Shown: in pieces, positions 8,073 to 16,024 of the stretch
Layout of the letters: every line of letters begins with the position of its first letter
Numbering within the stretch: position 1 is the stretch's first letter
NCBI GenBank assembly: GCA_021295675.1
Contig: JAGWBY010000115.1
Location: 6,891-29,013 of the forward strand
Length of the DNA: 22,123 bases
Direction: 5' to 3'
Origin: Candidatus Latescibacterota bacterium
GTDB taxonomy: Bacteria; Latescibacterota; UBA2968; UBA8231
Program-made: the position numbers and the translations under genes
Notes under the pieces: model-generated
Databases searched by the model: none
What the model saw: the letters and a program-made list of their open reading frames with translations, nothing else
What the model was told of the DNA's origin: nothing

Positions 8073-8143
8073 TGTCCTCTCCTTTAATGAAAAAATTAAA
8101 CGACGATGCCCGATGCGCTCTGAGGTAGATTTTAAGATGCTCC

Positions 8144-8374
8144 TCAAGCATACTCAAACACATCGACCTCTTCAGAGCGCACTGGTTTAGCTGATCCGTG
8201 TACCATGCGACGAACCTTCTCAGTGGTCTGGCGACTGAAGGTTGCTTCCCCACAGCGCAAGCACACGCTAGCCGGAATATCCTCGACTAAAATCCGCCTC
8301 CCTTGCAATACAAATACTTCACTCACCCTTTTCTGTTGGGCGCTGTTTGATCCACATACATGGCAATGGAACAT
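8144..8374 (-). CDS. YgiT-type (MqsA N-terminal-like) zinc-finger protein
   Basis: This is a 76-residue protein with two CxxC pairs, HCHVCG (C4, C7) and VCLRCGE (C38, C41), that would bind one zinc. A beta-rich linker lies between them, and the end PVRSEEVDVFEYA is typical of YgiT-type zinc-finger proteins. Homologues usually act as antitoxins beside a small toxin of the MqsR or DUF4258 type. I see no such toxin: the upstream neighbour is fdhD and the downstream one the TIM-barrel gene. It may be an orphan or an accessory zinc protein. The ATG at 8374 has GGAGG seven bases upstream, so the longer frame from 8461 is not used. Confidence 0.85.
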   Translation of the reverse strand: MFHCHVCGSNSAQQKRVSEVFVLQGRRILVEDIPASVCLRCGEATFSRQTTEKVRRMVHGSAKPVRSEEVDVFEYA

Positions 8375-8426
8375 GATAGTTTTACCTCCGTTGAGAGAAA
8401 TCAATCCATTCGCTCGCGTCAGGTTC

Positions 8427-9047
8427 CTAAACGACAATTCGCTTTTCTCCGGTATATACATTGAACCCCCGCCCGCGCAAAAATCCCAACAACGTCATCC
8501 CCGATTCCCGTGCCAAATCCACCGCCAAGCTCGACGGCGCAGACACGGCGGCGACCACCGCAATCCCCGCCATCCGCGCCTTCTGCACGATCTCAAAGCT
8601 AGTGCGGCCACTGACCATCATTACGCTTTCCGCTGGCACCAGCTCGTTGCGCAGCGCATAGTAGCCGATGAGCTTATCGACTGCGTTGTGCCGGCCCACG
8701 TCCTCGCGCAGGACGAGCAAGTCGCCCGCCTGATCAAACAGGGCCGCCGCGTGTAGCGAGCCTGTTTGCTCGAATACATCCTGTGCCTGGCGCATGCGTT
8801 CGCTAAGGTCGTAGAGCATGGCCAGCGGCACGGTAAAATCTGCCGTTAGCGAGGGAGCCTCGCAGGTGATAGCCTCGATGCTGGCCTTGCCGCAGACCCC
8901 ACAGCTCGACGAGGCGTAGAAGTTGCGCTGGAGCCGCTGCCGATCAAACTCCACGCCAGCGGCCAGCTTGACCTCGACGATATCGCAGCCGTGCAATACG
9001 AAATCGCGCCCAACTCCTGCGGCGATTTGAGCAGCCCCTCGGTACAC
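8427..9047 (-). CDS. fdhD: FdhD sulfurtransferase, C-terminal part after frameshift
   Basis: FdhD passes sulfur from IscS to the molybdenum cofactor of formate dehydrogenase. This frame has the hallmark SSSCGVCGKASIEAI with the essential CxxC, then LREDVGRHNAVDKLIGYY, VMMVSGRTSFEIVQKARMAG, VSAPSSLAVDLA and TLLGFLRG. Its first about 19 residues are out of frame; the protein joins the upstream frame at the GG of 8989-8990. One missing G there (CTGCDIVEVKL) restores continuity, and the distance from the ATG at 9226 to the stop is 800 bases, one short of a whole number of codons. The N-terminal part (VEEPLEIRV, MRTPRHDFELAAGFLCTEGLL) is encoded inside 8846-10627. No formate dehydrogenase is in the window. 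Confidence 0.9.
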   Translation of the reverse strand: MYRGAAQIAAGVGRDFVLHGCDIVEVKLAAGVEFDRQRLQRNFYASSSCGVCGKASIEAITCEAPSLTADFTVPLAMLYDLSERMRQAQDVFEQTGSLHAAALFDQAGDLLVLREDVGRHNAVDKLIGYYALRNELVPAESVMMVSGRTSFEIVQKARMAGIAVVAAVSAPSSLAVDLARESGMTLLGFLRGRGFNVYTGEKRIVV

Positions 9048-10627
9048 AAAAAACCGGCCGCCAACTCGAAGTCGTGGCGCGGAGTGCGCATAACCACTGC
9101 GATCGGCGTCTCCTCCACGCGGATCTCCAGCGGCTCCTCGACCGTTACTTGGTCGTCTTCAGCCGCTTTGTCCGCCTCGCGGAAGCGCCAGATCGGCCGC
9201 TGCGTCACCCGCTGCTGCCGCTCCATCACATCGGCCCCACGCGCCGAGGAAGCGTCGAAGCTCTTTTGCATCAGCGCCAACTTGAGCGGCTGCGCCTCTG
9301 GCTCGTCCCACATGTTTTCAAACTCACCGGGGTCCTCTTGCAAGTCGTACAGCTCGCCTAAATCGTGCCCGTGGTAGAGCACTAACTTGTAGCGCTCGTC
9401 GCGGTACATGGTGGCAAAGGTCCCATCGGGCGCGTCCAAAGCGTCGTAATACTCACAGCGGACAAACTCGCGGTGCGATGCCGCGCTCTCGCCGCGCAAA
9501 ATCGGCAAGAGCGAGCGACCGGTCATCCGCTCCGGCACCTCCAGCCCGGCTAGCTCCAGAAGCGTCGGTGCCTTATCGGTCAGTTCGACCAGATCGTCGC
9601 GCACCAAACCCGCCTCAAAGTGTCCCGGCCAAGAGAAAATCAGCGGCACCCGCACCAAGCCCTCGTAAAAGCGGCAGCCCTTTTGGATTAGGCCGTGATC
9701 GCCGAGCATTTCCCCGTGGTCGGACGTAAAAATCACTACCGTATTGTCGCGCTGGCCCGTGTCTTCGAGCGCGGCCAACATACTCCCTACTTGATCGTCG
9801 ATCTGCTTGATCATCGCGCAGTACGCCGCCTGCAATACGCGCGCGTCGGCCCCAGGCGTCGGGCGGTCTTTGTGCAAGGGATCGCGAATGTCGAGTTGGT
9901 CGGGCCGCCGTCCCTTGGACTGGAAATCAATCGCCGCTAGCTTTTCCTGCTGCGCCAAATCGCTGTCGGCAAACAGCGGTCCGGGCATGGCCGCAGGGTC
10001 AAAAAGATCGCGGTAGCTCTGTGGCGGATTGAACGGCGGATGTGGATCGTAAATGTTGACACTCGCCAGCCAAGGGCCGTCGCGTTTTTCGCTTATAAAC
10101 TCAATGGTCTTCTCGCCGCACCACGTCGTCTGGTGGAACTCGGCGGGCAATCCATAGGGATATTGTTTCATCAACTCGCCTAAGACTTCCCCTTTTTCCC
10201 GCACCCAATCGGCATAGCCGTGCCCCTGCGGCCAGTCGTCGCGGGGCGCGTGGCTGTATTCCCAATAGCGGTACCCATCATTGACGCGCGGCTCAATGCG
10301 GCCATAGGCGCTGGCCAAGTGCAGCTTGCCAATCAGCCCGCAGTCGTACCCAGCCTCGGCCAACGTTCGCGTGACCAGCGGCGGGTGGTCGGGAAAACTG
10401 TCGAGGCCATTGCCGTTGATGTGAACGGCGCTGGCGTACTGGCCGGTGAGAAAACTCGCGCGGCTCGGCGTACAGATCGGGCTTTGGCAATAGGCGCGCG
10501 TAAAGGCCACGCCCTCGGCGACCAGCCCATCGACGTGCGGCGTATCGACGTGGGCATAACCGAGTGCGCCGATCGTGTCGTAGCGCTGCTGATCTGTGCA
10601 GATCCAGAGGATGTTGGGAGGCGTCAT
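8846..10627 (-). CDS. Cytoplasmic type I sulfatase, read through into the N-terminal part of FdhD
   Basis: Residues 1-467 are a formylglycine sulfatase: metal ligands in TDQQ (D12), the modification site CTPSR (C52-R56), GKLH (K101, H103), DPHPPF (H196), SDHGEMLGDHG (D303, H304) and QKG. There is no signal peptide, so it should act in the cytoplasm on a small sulfate ester, as choline-sulfatase-like enzymes do. The start at 10627 overlaps the stop of the DUF362 gene (ATGA). After SFDASSARG the frame runs without a stop into FdhD, whose natural ATG is at 9226 (MERQQRVTQRP). Removing one G from the GGGG run at 9235-9238 gives a stop at 9228-9226 overlapping that ATG as TGATG. The fusion is therefore probably an indel artefact. 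The part beyond about 8990 is out of frame. Confidence 0.88.
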   Translation of the reverse strand: MTPPNILWICTDQQRYDTIGALGYAHVDTPHVDGLVAEGVAFTRAYCQSPICTPSRASFLTGQYASAVHINGNGLDSFPDHPPLVTRTLAEAGYDCGLIGKLHLASAYGRIEPRVNDGYRYWEYSHAPRDDWPQGHGYADWVREKGEVLGELMKQYPYGLPAEFHQTTWCGEKTIEFISEKRDGPWLASVNIYDPHPPFNPPQSYRDLFDPAAMPGPLFADSDLAQQEKLAAIDFQSKGRRPDQLDIRDPLHKDRPTPGADARVLQAAYCAMIKQIDDQVGSMLAALEDTGQRDNTVVIFTSDHGEMLGDHGLIQKGCRFYEGLVRVPLIFSWPGHFEAGLVRDDLVELTDKAPTLLELAGLEVPERMTGRSLLPILRGESAASHREFVRCEYYDALDAPDGTFATMYRDERYKLVLYHGHDLGELYDLQEDPGEFENMWDEPEAQPLKLALMQKSFDASSARGADVMERQQRVTQRPIWRFREADKAAEDDQVTVEEPLEIRVEETPIAVVMRTPRHDFELAAGFLCTEGLLKSPQELGAISYCTAAISSRSSWPLAWSLIGSGSSATSTPRRAVGSAARPASRLSPARLPR

Positions 10628-11274
10628 GGCAAAAACTGCTCCACTATCTCGTTGCGCCACTGCATCTGCTGCTCGGTCGTCTCGTGCGGTTTGAAGGCGC
10701 GGGCAACCTCGGCAATCGGCACGCCCCGCACCTCGATCCGCTCCAAGTCGGCCACGCCGTAGCCCAAGGTGTCGGCGTAGTGCAAAAGGCCCAGTTCCAT
10801 CGGCTCAAAGCCCATGGCCTTGGCCATCACCGCATCCACGGCAAACACATCAGCCGATGCCGCGGCCGCATCCATCGGCACCGCATCAGTTCCCCCAGGA
10901 CCATTGCCCTGCAAGCCCACTGTACCATCGACGATCCCAATGTCCGGCTTGAGATACTGGGCTAGGCGGATCAAGTTCACGTTGAGCACCTCGGCTTCGC
11001 TGGGCAACACGCGCTCGGCGTGCGAAGGATAGCCGTGCATCTTAATGCGATCTTCTTTGTGCAGCGTCCCCATGATCATGTTCTTCTGCGCCAACGTCAC
11101 CACGCACACGTCGTGGGTCTTGGCCACGGCCACCGAAATGGTGCAGGGACATTCGAGCACCACACTCGGCATCCGCACGGTCGCCGCAACGCCGCCGGCC
11201 ATGTGAATTGTGGTCTCTTCCCACCGCGTCTCCTGATGCAGATCGACCAAGCGAATCGGCACCGAGTATTCTTT
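10624..11274 (-). CDS. DUF362 domain protein, C-terminal part after frameshift
   Basis: This frame holds most of a DUF362 domain: EYSVPIRLVDLHQ, CPCTISVAVAKTHDVCVVTLAQKNMIMGTL, NVNLIRLAQYLKPDIGIVDGTVGLQGNGPG, DVFAVDAVMAKAMGFEP and GVADLERIEVRGV. DUF362 proteins often occur with Fe-S or redox enzymes, but their chemistry is not generally established. It connects with the upstream frame at the TTTT run of 11272-11275 (AAAA on the coding strand): with one A removed the reading is AFAKEYSVPIRL. The open frame extends upstream to 11325 but that part is out of frame. Its TGA overlaps the sulfatase ATG (ATGA), so the two are likely translated together. Confidence 0.83.
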   Translation of the reverse strand, partial: KEYSVPIRLVDLHQETRWEETTIHMAGGVAATVRMPSVVLECPCTISVAVAKTHDVCVVTLAQKNMIMGTLHKEDRIKMHGYPSHAERVLPSEAEVLNVNLIRLAQYLKPDIGIVDGTVGLQGNGPGGTDAVPMDAAAASADVFAVDAVMAKAMGFEPMELGLLHYADTLGYGVADLERIEVRGVPIAEVARAFKPHETTEQQMQWRNEIVEQFLP

Positions 11275-11548
11275 TGGCAAACGCCTCGCCCGAATACTTT
11301 TCGTTACCGCCTTCGGCAATGACAATCTCCTCGGGCGGCTGCGGCGTACTCAGCAGAAAGTCGATGGCACCGCGCATGGCATCGGCGTGGGTCGAGGCGA
11401 GGGGATTTTCGCTGGACAGGAAGTTTGGCTTGAGCATCACTTGGGCGGCCAGCTTCGGCTCGACATCCTCGCGCACCAAATTTAGCGCTTGATATACGTT
11501 GGCTTGCCGCGCACCGGCGCGCGCCAAACCCACTTGGGCTGTGTTCAT
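11042..11548 (-). CDS. DUF362 domain protein, N-terminal part before frameshift
   Basis: The N-terminus reads MNTAQVGLARAGARQANVYQAL and then VMLKPNFLSSENPLASTHADAMRGAIDFLL and EEIVIAEGGNEKYSGEAFAK, a typical DUF362 opening (KPN, then a glycine-rich strand). After AFAK the frame departs from the family and ends at 11042. I place the start at 11548: AAGGAG lies nine bases upstream, the family begins about here, and a sigma-70-like promoter at 11624-11596 would start transcription downstream of the other candidate ATG at 11605. That ATG nevertheless has a very good AGGAGG seven bases upstream, so the start remains open. This is the first gene of the minus-strand operon. Confidence 0.82.
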   Translation of the reverse strand: MNTAQVGLARAGARQANVYQALNLVREDVEPKLAAQVMLKPNFLSSENPLASTHADAMRGAIDFLLSTPQPPEEIVIAEGGNEKYSGEAFAKRILGADSLGRSASGDAVGRDHNSHGRRRCGDRADAECGARMSLHHFGGRGQDPRRVRGDVGAEEHDHGDAAQRRSH

Positions 11549-11595
11549 ATCGCATGTCTCCTTGGTTGATAATGCCTTGCCCGCTCTCTGGCCCC

Positions 11596-11624
11596 AATGT
11601 ATCATTTCTCTTCCTCCTAATCAA
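11596..11624 (-). promoter_or_regulatory. Predicted sigma-70-like promoter for the DUF362-sulfatase-fdhD operon
   Basis: On the minus strand TTGATT (11624-11619) and TACATT (11601-11596) are separated by 17 bases, matching 5 of 6 and 4 of 6 consensus positions. It lies in the 85-base divergent gap between the DUF362 gene and the helicase. The AGGAGG inside the spacer is also a possible ribosome-binding site for the ATG at 11605, so the two readings compete. Confidence 0.4.
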
Positions 11625-11633
11625 TCTGCGTCT

Positions 11634-12791
11634 ATGCGTCTGACCTTTGAAGAAGGCACCCTGCTCCTGCGCGACTACGTCGGCCCAGACGCTGTGCGCG
11701 TCGATCACTGGCGCGCCCAAGCTCACTTCTACCGCGAAAGCATCGAACACCTCAAACAAAACAGAGTCGCATTCAAGAATACGGCCCCGCGCTACAATAC
11801 CCTGTCCCTGCAACTGCACACCGCGCCTGAGCCGCACCCACACCAAGCCGAAAGCATCACCGCGTGGCAACAGCACGGCTGTCGCGGCGTGGTCGTCTTG
11901 CCCACGGGCACGGGCAAGTCACAAGTCGCGCTCATGGCTATGGTAGAAGTCCAGCGCAGCACCCTCGTCGTCGCGCCGACCATCGACCTGATGAACCAGT
12001 GGTACGACCTGCTCACCCGCTCGTTTGCCGTCGAGGTTGGCCTGCTCGGTGGCGGCTACCACGAGCTAGCCGACCTGACCGTTGCCACCTACGACAGCGC
12101 CTATATGCAAATGGACCGCTACGGCAACCGCTTCGGTCTCATAGTATTTGACGAGGTACACCACCTGCCCGGCGAAATGTACAGCCACGCCGCCGAAATG
12201 TGCCTAGCGCCTTACCGCCTAGGATTGACAGCCACGCCAGAACGCGCCGATGGCCGCCATGTCCTCCTCGACACCCTCGTCGGCCCCATAGCCTATGAGC
12301 GCGGCATCCGCGCCTTGTCCGGCGAGTACTTAGCCGAGTATCGCGTCGAGCGCCGCCAAGTAGATATGGTCGCCGAGGAGCGCGTCCAGTACGAGGCCGC
12401 CCGCGACGAGTACCAGGCCTTCCTCGCCGCCAAGAACATCCGCCTCGGCACCCAAGACGGCTGGCGGCACTTCGTCATGCTCTCGGCCAAAAGCACCAGC
12501 GGCCGACGCGCCATGCACGCCTACCGCCGCCACCGTCAGATCGCCCTCGGCGCGACCGCCAAGCTCCGCGTCCTTGAAGACATCCTCAAGGCCCACCCGC
12601 GCGACCGCGTGTTGATTTTTACCAACGACAACGAGACCGTCCATCAGATCTCCCAGCCATTACCCACCGCACCCGCACGCGGGAGCGCAAGGCCATCCTC
12701 GAGGCCTTCAACAAGGGAGAGTACCTCGCCCTCGTCGCCTCAAAAGTGCTCAACGAGGGCGTCAATATCCCCGCAGCCAACGTCGCGGTAG
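11634..12791 (+). CDS. XPB-type SF2 DNA helicase, N-terminal part before frameshift
   Basis: The protein opens [12 protein letters not shown], as XPB-like helicases of bacteria and archaea do. Residues 65-96 hold the PHQ-containing motif and Walker A (PTGTGKS, 90-96); motif II is DEVH (173-176); motif III region is [11 protein letters not shown] (197-207). The linker and start of RecA domain 2 follow ([28 protein letters not shown]). It would unwind or translocate DNA using ATP. The frame loses family similarity after HQIS at about 12655 and ends at 12791; the sequence continues in the frame of 12656-12952. No Shine-Dalgarno precedes the ATG, and the frame is open upstream, but the conserved start favours 11634. 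Confidence 0.9.
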   Translation: MRLTFEEGTLLLRDYVGPDAVRVDHWRAQAHFYRESIEHLKQNRVAFKNTAPRYNTLSLQLHTAPEPHPHQAESITAWQQHGCRGVVVLPTGTGKSQVALMAMVEVQRSTLVVAPTIDLMNQWYDLLTRSFAVEVGLLGGGYHELADLTVATYDSAYMQMDRYGNRFGLIVFDEVHHLPGEMYSHAAEMCLAPYRLGLTATPERADGRHVLLDTLVGPIAYERGIRALSGEYLAEYRVERRQVDMVAEERVQYEAARDEYQAFLAAKNIRLGTQDGWRHFVMLSAKSTSGRRAMHAYRRHRQIALGATAKLRVLEDILKAHPRDRVLIFTNDNETVHQISQPLPTAPARGSARPSSRPSTRESTSPSSPQKCSTRASISPQPTSR

Positions 12792-12952
12792 TCCTCTCCG
12801 GCTCGGGGACCATCCGCGAGCACGTCCAGCGCCTCGGGCGCATCCTCCGCCGTCGCCAAGGCAAAGAAGCCGTGCTCTACGAAGTGGTGTCCAAGAACAC
12901 GGTCGAAGACCGCATCAGCGACCGCCGCCGCCGCCACGAAGCCTACGAGTAA
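12656..12952 (+). CDS. XPB-type SF2 DNA helicase, C-terminal part after frameshift
   Basis: This frame resumes the second RecA domain: [47 protein letters not shown] (motif V) and [13 protein letters not shown] (motif VI with the arginine finger), ending RRRRHEAYE. Relatives have a short segment like RFLIPAITH here, while this sequence has only a few bases between HQIS and AITH, so four to five codons seem lost along with the frame. Both pieces together would give a helicase of about 440 residues with all motifs. The stop is five bases before the GTG of the Bax1-type nuclease gene. Confidence 0.88.
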   Translation, partial: AITHRTRTRERKAILEAFNKGEYLALVASKVLNEGVNIPAANVAVVLSGSGTIREHVQRLGRILRRRQGKEAVLYEVVSKNTVEDRISDRRRRHEAYE

Positions 12953-12957
12953 GCACC

Positions 12958-14196
12958 GTGCTGACCTCGGACCTCCTGCTGACCCGCTCGCGCGGCCCCT
13001 ACATCGAACCGCGCTATGTCGATGTCGAGGGGCCAGCCCTCATCGACCTAGCCCAAGCACTCATCGAGACCCACACCGAACACCAAGGCAAAACCCGGCG
13101 GGAACTACAACGCGCCCTCGACTTGCTCGCCGGAGACCGCACCGACTACCGCATCCAGCGCGGCCTAGCCAAGCTGCTCTGCGACCACTACTGCGAATTC
13201 CACGTCGCCAGCCCCCAGCCCCCCGAAGAATTGCGCCATGCTGTTTTTACGCTGGCCCGCGCCCACCATCCGGTCGTCCGCGAGACCAGCCTCATCTACC
13301 CAGTCAAGCGCGAAGATCTGCTGGAACAGGTCGCTCTCAAACACCAGATCAGCAGCGAAGACGTGCTCGCCGGGCTATACGCCGACCTGCCTGAAAACCA
13401 CCAGCTTACCACCTTTGCCGCGCCCGCGCCCAACGAGTTGCTGCTGCGCTACAACGTGGCATTGGCACAAGCCATGCTCTACCGCTGCGAAGTCTTGCGC
13501 CTGAGCGTGTATCGCAACCTGCCGGTACGCTACAAGCAGCTTTTCAAATTCATCAAGTTCTACCGGCTAATCCACACCATCGAAGGCGATGTCGATGCCG
13601 GCTATGAGATCGGGCTAGACGGCCCAGTGAGCATGTTCCGCCACTCGCAGAAATACGGCCTGCAAATGGCAATTTTCCTCCCGGCCTTATTGCTGTGTAC
13701 CCGCTGGTCGATGCAGGCCGACATTTTGCGCAAAGACGGCCGCCGCCAGCAGTTCGTCCTCGACGACCAGTCGGGTCTCGTGTCGCATTACAAGGATCAG
13801 ACCCTGTACGACTCGCTATTGGAAGAAACGTTTGCCGCGCGTTTCACCAAGGCCAAAACCCAATGGCAGCTAGAGCGGGAAAGCGAAGTGGTCAACCTCA
13901 AAGAGACTGTAATGATCCCGGACTTTACCTTTCGCCATCCCGACGGCCGCATAGCTCTGCTGGAAATCATGGGCTACTGGCGGCCCGAGTACCTACGGCG
14001 CAAGCTGGAAAAGCTGCGCCAAGCCCAACGCCGAGACCTAATCGTCGCCGTCTCGTCCAACCTCAATGTCAGCGAGGACGATTTTAAAAACGTGCCCGGC
14101 GGGGTCTTCTTTTTTCGCAATAAGGTTCAGCCCAAAGACGTCATACAGTTATTGGACCAGATTGAACCGCCTGCCGCTGGGCAACCTAGCAAGTGA
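12958..14196 (+). CDS. DUF790 family protein, Bax1-type nuclease partner of XPB
   Basis: This intact 412-residue protein starts at a GTG with MLTSDLLLTRSRGPYIEPRYVD, the characteristic opening of DUF790/Bax1. A helical middle region follows (FKFIKFYRLIHTIEGD around 197-211). The C-terminal nuclease domain is of the PD-(D/E)xK kind: IPDFTFRHPDG (P321, D322), then ALLEIMGYW (E336) and RKLEKLRQ. In archaea Bax1 binds XPB and cuts DNA at bubbles, giving an unwinding-and-incision pair in nucleotide-excision-type repair. The immediate position after an XPB-type helicase strongly supports this role here. That the two act in repair in this bacterium is inferred from archaeal work. Confidence 0.88.
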   Translation: MLTSDLLLTRSRGPYIEPRYVDVEGPALIDLAQALIETHTEHQGKTRRELQRALDLLAGDRTDYRIQRGLAKLLCDHYCEFHVASPQPPEELRHAVFTLARAHHPVVRETSLIYPVKREDLLEQVALKHQISSEDVLAGLYADLPENHQLTTFAAPAPNELLLRYNVALAQAMLYRCEVLRLSVYRNLPVRYKQLFKFIKFYRLIHTIEGDVDAGYEIGLDGPVSMFRHSQKYGLQMAIFLPALLLCTRWSMQADILRKDGRRQQFVLDDQSGLVSHYKDQTLYDSLLEETFAARFTKAKTQWQLERESEVVNLKETVMIPDFTFRHPDGRIALLEIMGYWRPEYLRRKLEKLRQAQRRDLIVAVSSNLNVSEDDFKNVPGGVFFFRNKVQPKDVIQLLDQIEPPAAGQPSK

Positions 14197-14320
14197 ACAT
14201 TACATTGTGAACTCCCGCAGCGGTGCGTGGAAATGGTAGCCTGCTGCGGGATCGCTCTTCCATTCGGAACCTAGTAATCTTCCACGACAGCTAAACGGTC
14301 GTGTAAAGACAGGAGCAACT
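14197..14320 (+). other. Leader region of the nitrile hydratase operon with one hairpin
   Basis: The gap between the Bax1-type gene and nthB holds a perfect 8-bp inverted repeat, CCCGCAGC (14214-14221) and GCTGCGGG (14243-14250), with a 21-base loop and no T run. It might be a weak terminator or a regulatory hairpin. I see no cobalamin or cobalt riboswitch consensus. AGGAG six bases before the ATG at 14321 is the nthB ribosome-binding site. Confidence 0.35.
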
Positions 14321-14992
14321 ATGGACGGCATTCACGACATGGGCGGGATGCACGGATTTGGCCCCATTATACGCGAGGAAAACGAACCTCTATTCCACCA
14401 TCCTTGGGAGGGCCGGGTACTTGCCATGACTGTAGCGACACCTGTACCGGTCCCCGGAGGCTCCCGCAACAACATCGAAAATATGGATCCAGCTCACTAC
14501 CTGTCGTCCAGCTATTACGAAAAATGGCTGTACTCCCGCATCAAAGGGTTGATTGACGCTGGCGTGCTGACCTCGGAAGAGCTGGAGACGCGGATGGCAC
14601 TTTTCCAGGACCAGCCCAATGCCGAAACTCCGGTGCATCCCGACCCCGATGCCGTCCGCGCGGAACTCAAGCGCTCGCGCCCTGCGGCTCCATCCTCACA
14701 GAAAATGGATATCCAGCCACAATTTTCCCACGGCGATCGCGTGCGGTCGCGCAACATCCACCCCACAGGCCACACCCGACTTCCCCGCTACGCGCGCGAC
14801 AAGTGCGGCACAGTCACCAATTTCTACGGCATCTACAACCTACAAGACGCCGAACTACCCGCAGGGTGTACAACTCGTCAACAACCCTTGTACGCCGTGC
14901 GCTTTGACGCTGCGGAACTGTGGAGTAGCGCCGCTGAAGCAAAAAGTGCCGTCTATTTGGATATGTGGGAAAGCTACCTAGAACCGGCGTAA
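14321..14992 (+). CDS. nthB: Nitrile hydratase beta subunit
   Basis: The start [16 protein letters not shown] and [17 protein letters not shown] are diagnostic of the beta subunit of nitrile hydratase, which hydrates nitriles to amides. The middle has [27 protein letters not shown], the helix that packs on alpha; the C-terminal SH3-like barrel is seen in [31 protein letters not shown] and [12 protein letters not shown]. At 223 residues it has a normal length. AGGAG precedes the ATG by six bases. The gene order beta, alpha, activator is the one usual for cobalt-type enzymes. Alpha follows after 31 bases. Confidence 0.95.
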   Translation: MDGIHDMGGMHGFGPIIREENEPLFHHPWEGRVLAMTVATPVPVPGGSRNNIENMDPAHYLSSSYYEKWLYSRIKGLIDAGVLTSEELETRMALFQDQPNAETPVHPDPDAVRAELKRSRPAAPSSQKMDIQPQFSHGDRVRSRNIHPTGHTRLPRYARDKCGTVTNFYGIYNLQDAELPAGCTTRQQPLYAVRFDAAELWSSAAEAKSAVYLDMWESYLEPA

Positions 14993-15023
14993 ACCAATCC
15001 CCAACCACAAAAGGATTTTTGTT

Positions 15024-15632
15024 ATGGACAACGTTCAACAAACTGCCCAAACCGAGACGGATGCCGCCCTGCGCACCAGAGCACTCGAATCACTCCTGAT
15101 CGAAAAGGGACTGCTGACAACCGAGATTATAGACGAAGTAGTGCAGCAATACGAACAAGACGTAGGCCCGCTCAATGGCACCAAAGTAGTTGCCCGCGCC
15201 TGGAGCGACCCTGACTACAAACGACGGCTACTCGAAGACGGCACCGCGGCTATTGCCGAACTAGGTTTCGGCGACGCGCACGGCAGCAAAATCGTAGTAC
15301 TGGAAAACACAGCAAGTGTCCACCACGTCGTCGTTTGCACCCTTTGCTCGTGTTATCCCTGGTCCGTACTCGGCCTGCCGCCGAGTTGGTACAAATCCTA
15401 CGCCTATCGCTCTCGGGTGGTGCGGGAGCCGCGAGCGGTCTTGCGGGAATTTGACCTCGAGCTACCCGATGCGGTCGAAATCCGCGTCTGGGACAGCAAC
15501 TCGGACCTCCGCTACATGGTGCTGCCCGAACGCCCTGCTGGCGTGGAAGACCATACCGAAGAACAACTCGTTGCGCTCGTCACGCGCGACTCGATGATCG
15601 GCGTGGCTAAGATTGAAGCACCGGTAAAGTGA
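15024..15632 (+). CDS. nthA: Nitrile hydratase alpha subunit, cobalt type
   Basis: This 202-residue subunit carries the metal claw [10 protein letters not shown] (C105, C108, C110). The threonine after the first cysteine and tyrosine after the last are characteristic of non-corrin cobalt enzymes; iron enzymes have serine and threonine there. The second and third cysteines would be oxidised to sulfinic and sulfenic acids in the mature enzyme. Other family blocks are [38 protein letters not shown] and [23 protein letters not shown] precedes the ATG. It is cytoplasmic and works as an alpha-beta dimer or tetramer with the preceding product. The amide product would normally need an amidase, which is not in this window. 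Confidence 0.96.
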   Translation: MDNVQQTAQTETDAALRTRALESLLIEKGLLTTEIIDEVVQQYEQDVGPLNGTKVVARAWSDPDYKRRLLEDGTAAIAELGFGDAHGSKIVVLENTASVHHVVVCTLCSCYPWSVLGLPPSWYKSYAYRSRVVREPRAVLREFDLELPDAVEIRVWDSNSDLRYMVLPERPAGVEDHTEEQLVALVTRDSMIGVAKIEAPVK

Positions 15633-15639
15633 GTCTGGG

Positions 15640-15981
15640 ATGACGCGACAAGCCGACCGACAAATTTCCACTATGGAAGCACAAATCGCCCTACCGCGAG
15701 AAAATGGCGAACTGATCTTTCAGGCCCCTTGGGAAGCACGTGCCTTTGGCCTTGCAGTTGCACTTAACCAGCAAGACCTCTACAAATGGCGCGAGTTCAG
15801 TGCGGAATTAGCAGTGACAATCGCGGCGGCCGAACAAAACAACGACCCATCGAGCTATTACACTCGCTGGGTCGCTTCTCTCGAAGAGTTGATCATTGCG
15901 AGGGGTTTAATCAGCCGGGAGCAACTCGACGCCAAAACCGCAGAATGCGCCGCTGGCATTCACGACGATCACGATCATTAA
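15640..15981 (+). CDS. Nitrile hydratase activator (P14K/accessory protein)
   Basis: This small protein matches the nitrile hydratase accessory family, which is related to the N-terminus of the beta subunit and inserts cobalt by swapping the alpha subunit. Recognisable parts are LPRENGELIFQAPWEARAFGLAVAL, YYTRWVASLEELIIARGLISREQL and the tail GIHDDHDH. The acidic, histidine-rich tail could bind metal. The start at 15640 is seven bases after the alpha stop; the in-frame ATG at 15673 agrees better with the family N-terminus, and neither has a convincing Shine-Dalgarno. The gene ends the operon, 31 bases before the convergent cca stop. Confidence 0.9.
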   Translation: MTRQADRQISTMEAQIALPRENGELIFQAPWEARAFGLAVALNQQDLYKWREFSAELAVTIAAAEQNNDPSSYYTRWVASLEELIIARGLISREQLDAKTAECAAGIHDDHDH

Positions 15982-16004
15982 GTAGCTTGGACTAGATCCA
16001 ACAA

Positions 16005-16024
16005 CCCGCTGACTAGGCAGCGGG
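16005..16024. terminator. Possible bidirectional hairpin between convergent nitrile hydratase and cca genes
   Basis: CCCGCTG (16005-16011) and CAGCGGG (16018-16024) form a perfect 7-bp stem with a six-base loop. It sits between the convergent activator and cca genes and includes the cca stop codon. Neither side has a proper T run; the minus side reads TTGTTGG. Termination may be weak or of another kind. Confidence 0.4.

Noticed and set aside
11265..11280. Programmed frameshift at the AAAA run in the DUF362 gene
   Set aside because: There is only a short A run without a heptamer slippery site or a clear stimulatory structure, and similar breaks occur at unrelated sites across the window.
14197..14320. 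Cobalamin or cobalt riboswitch in front of the nitrile hydratase genes
   Set aside because: Only a simple hairpin is present; the conserved riboswitch blocks could not be found.
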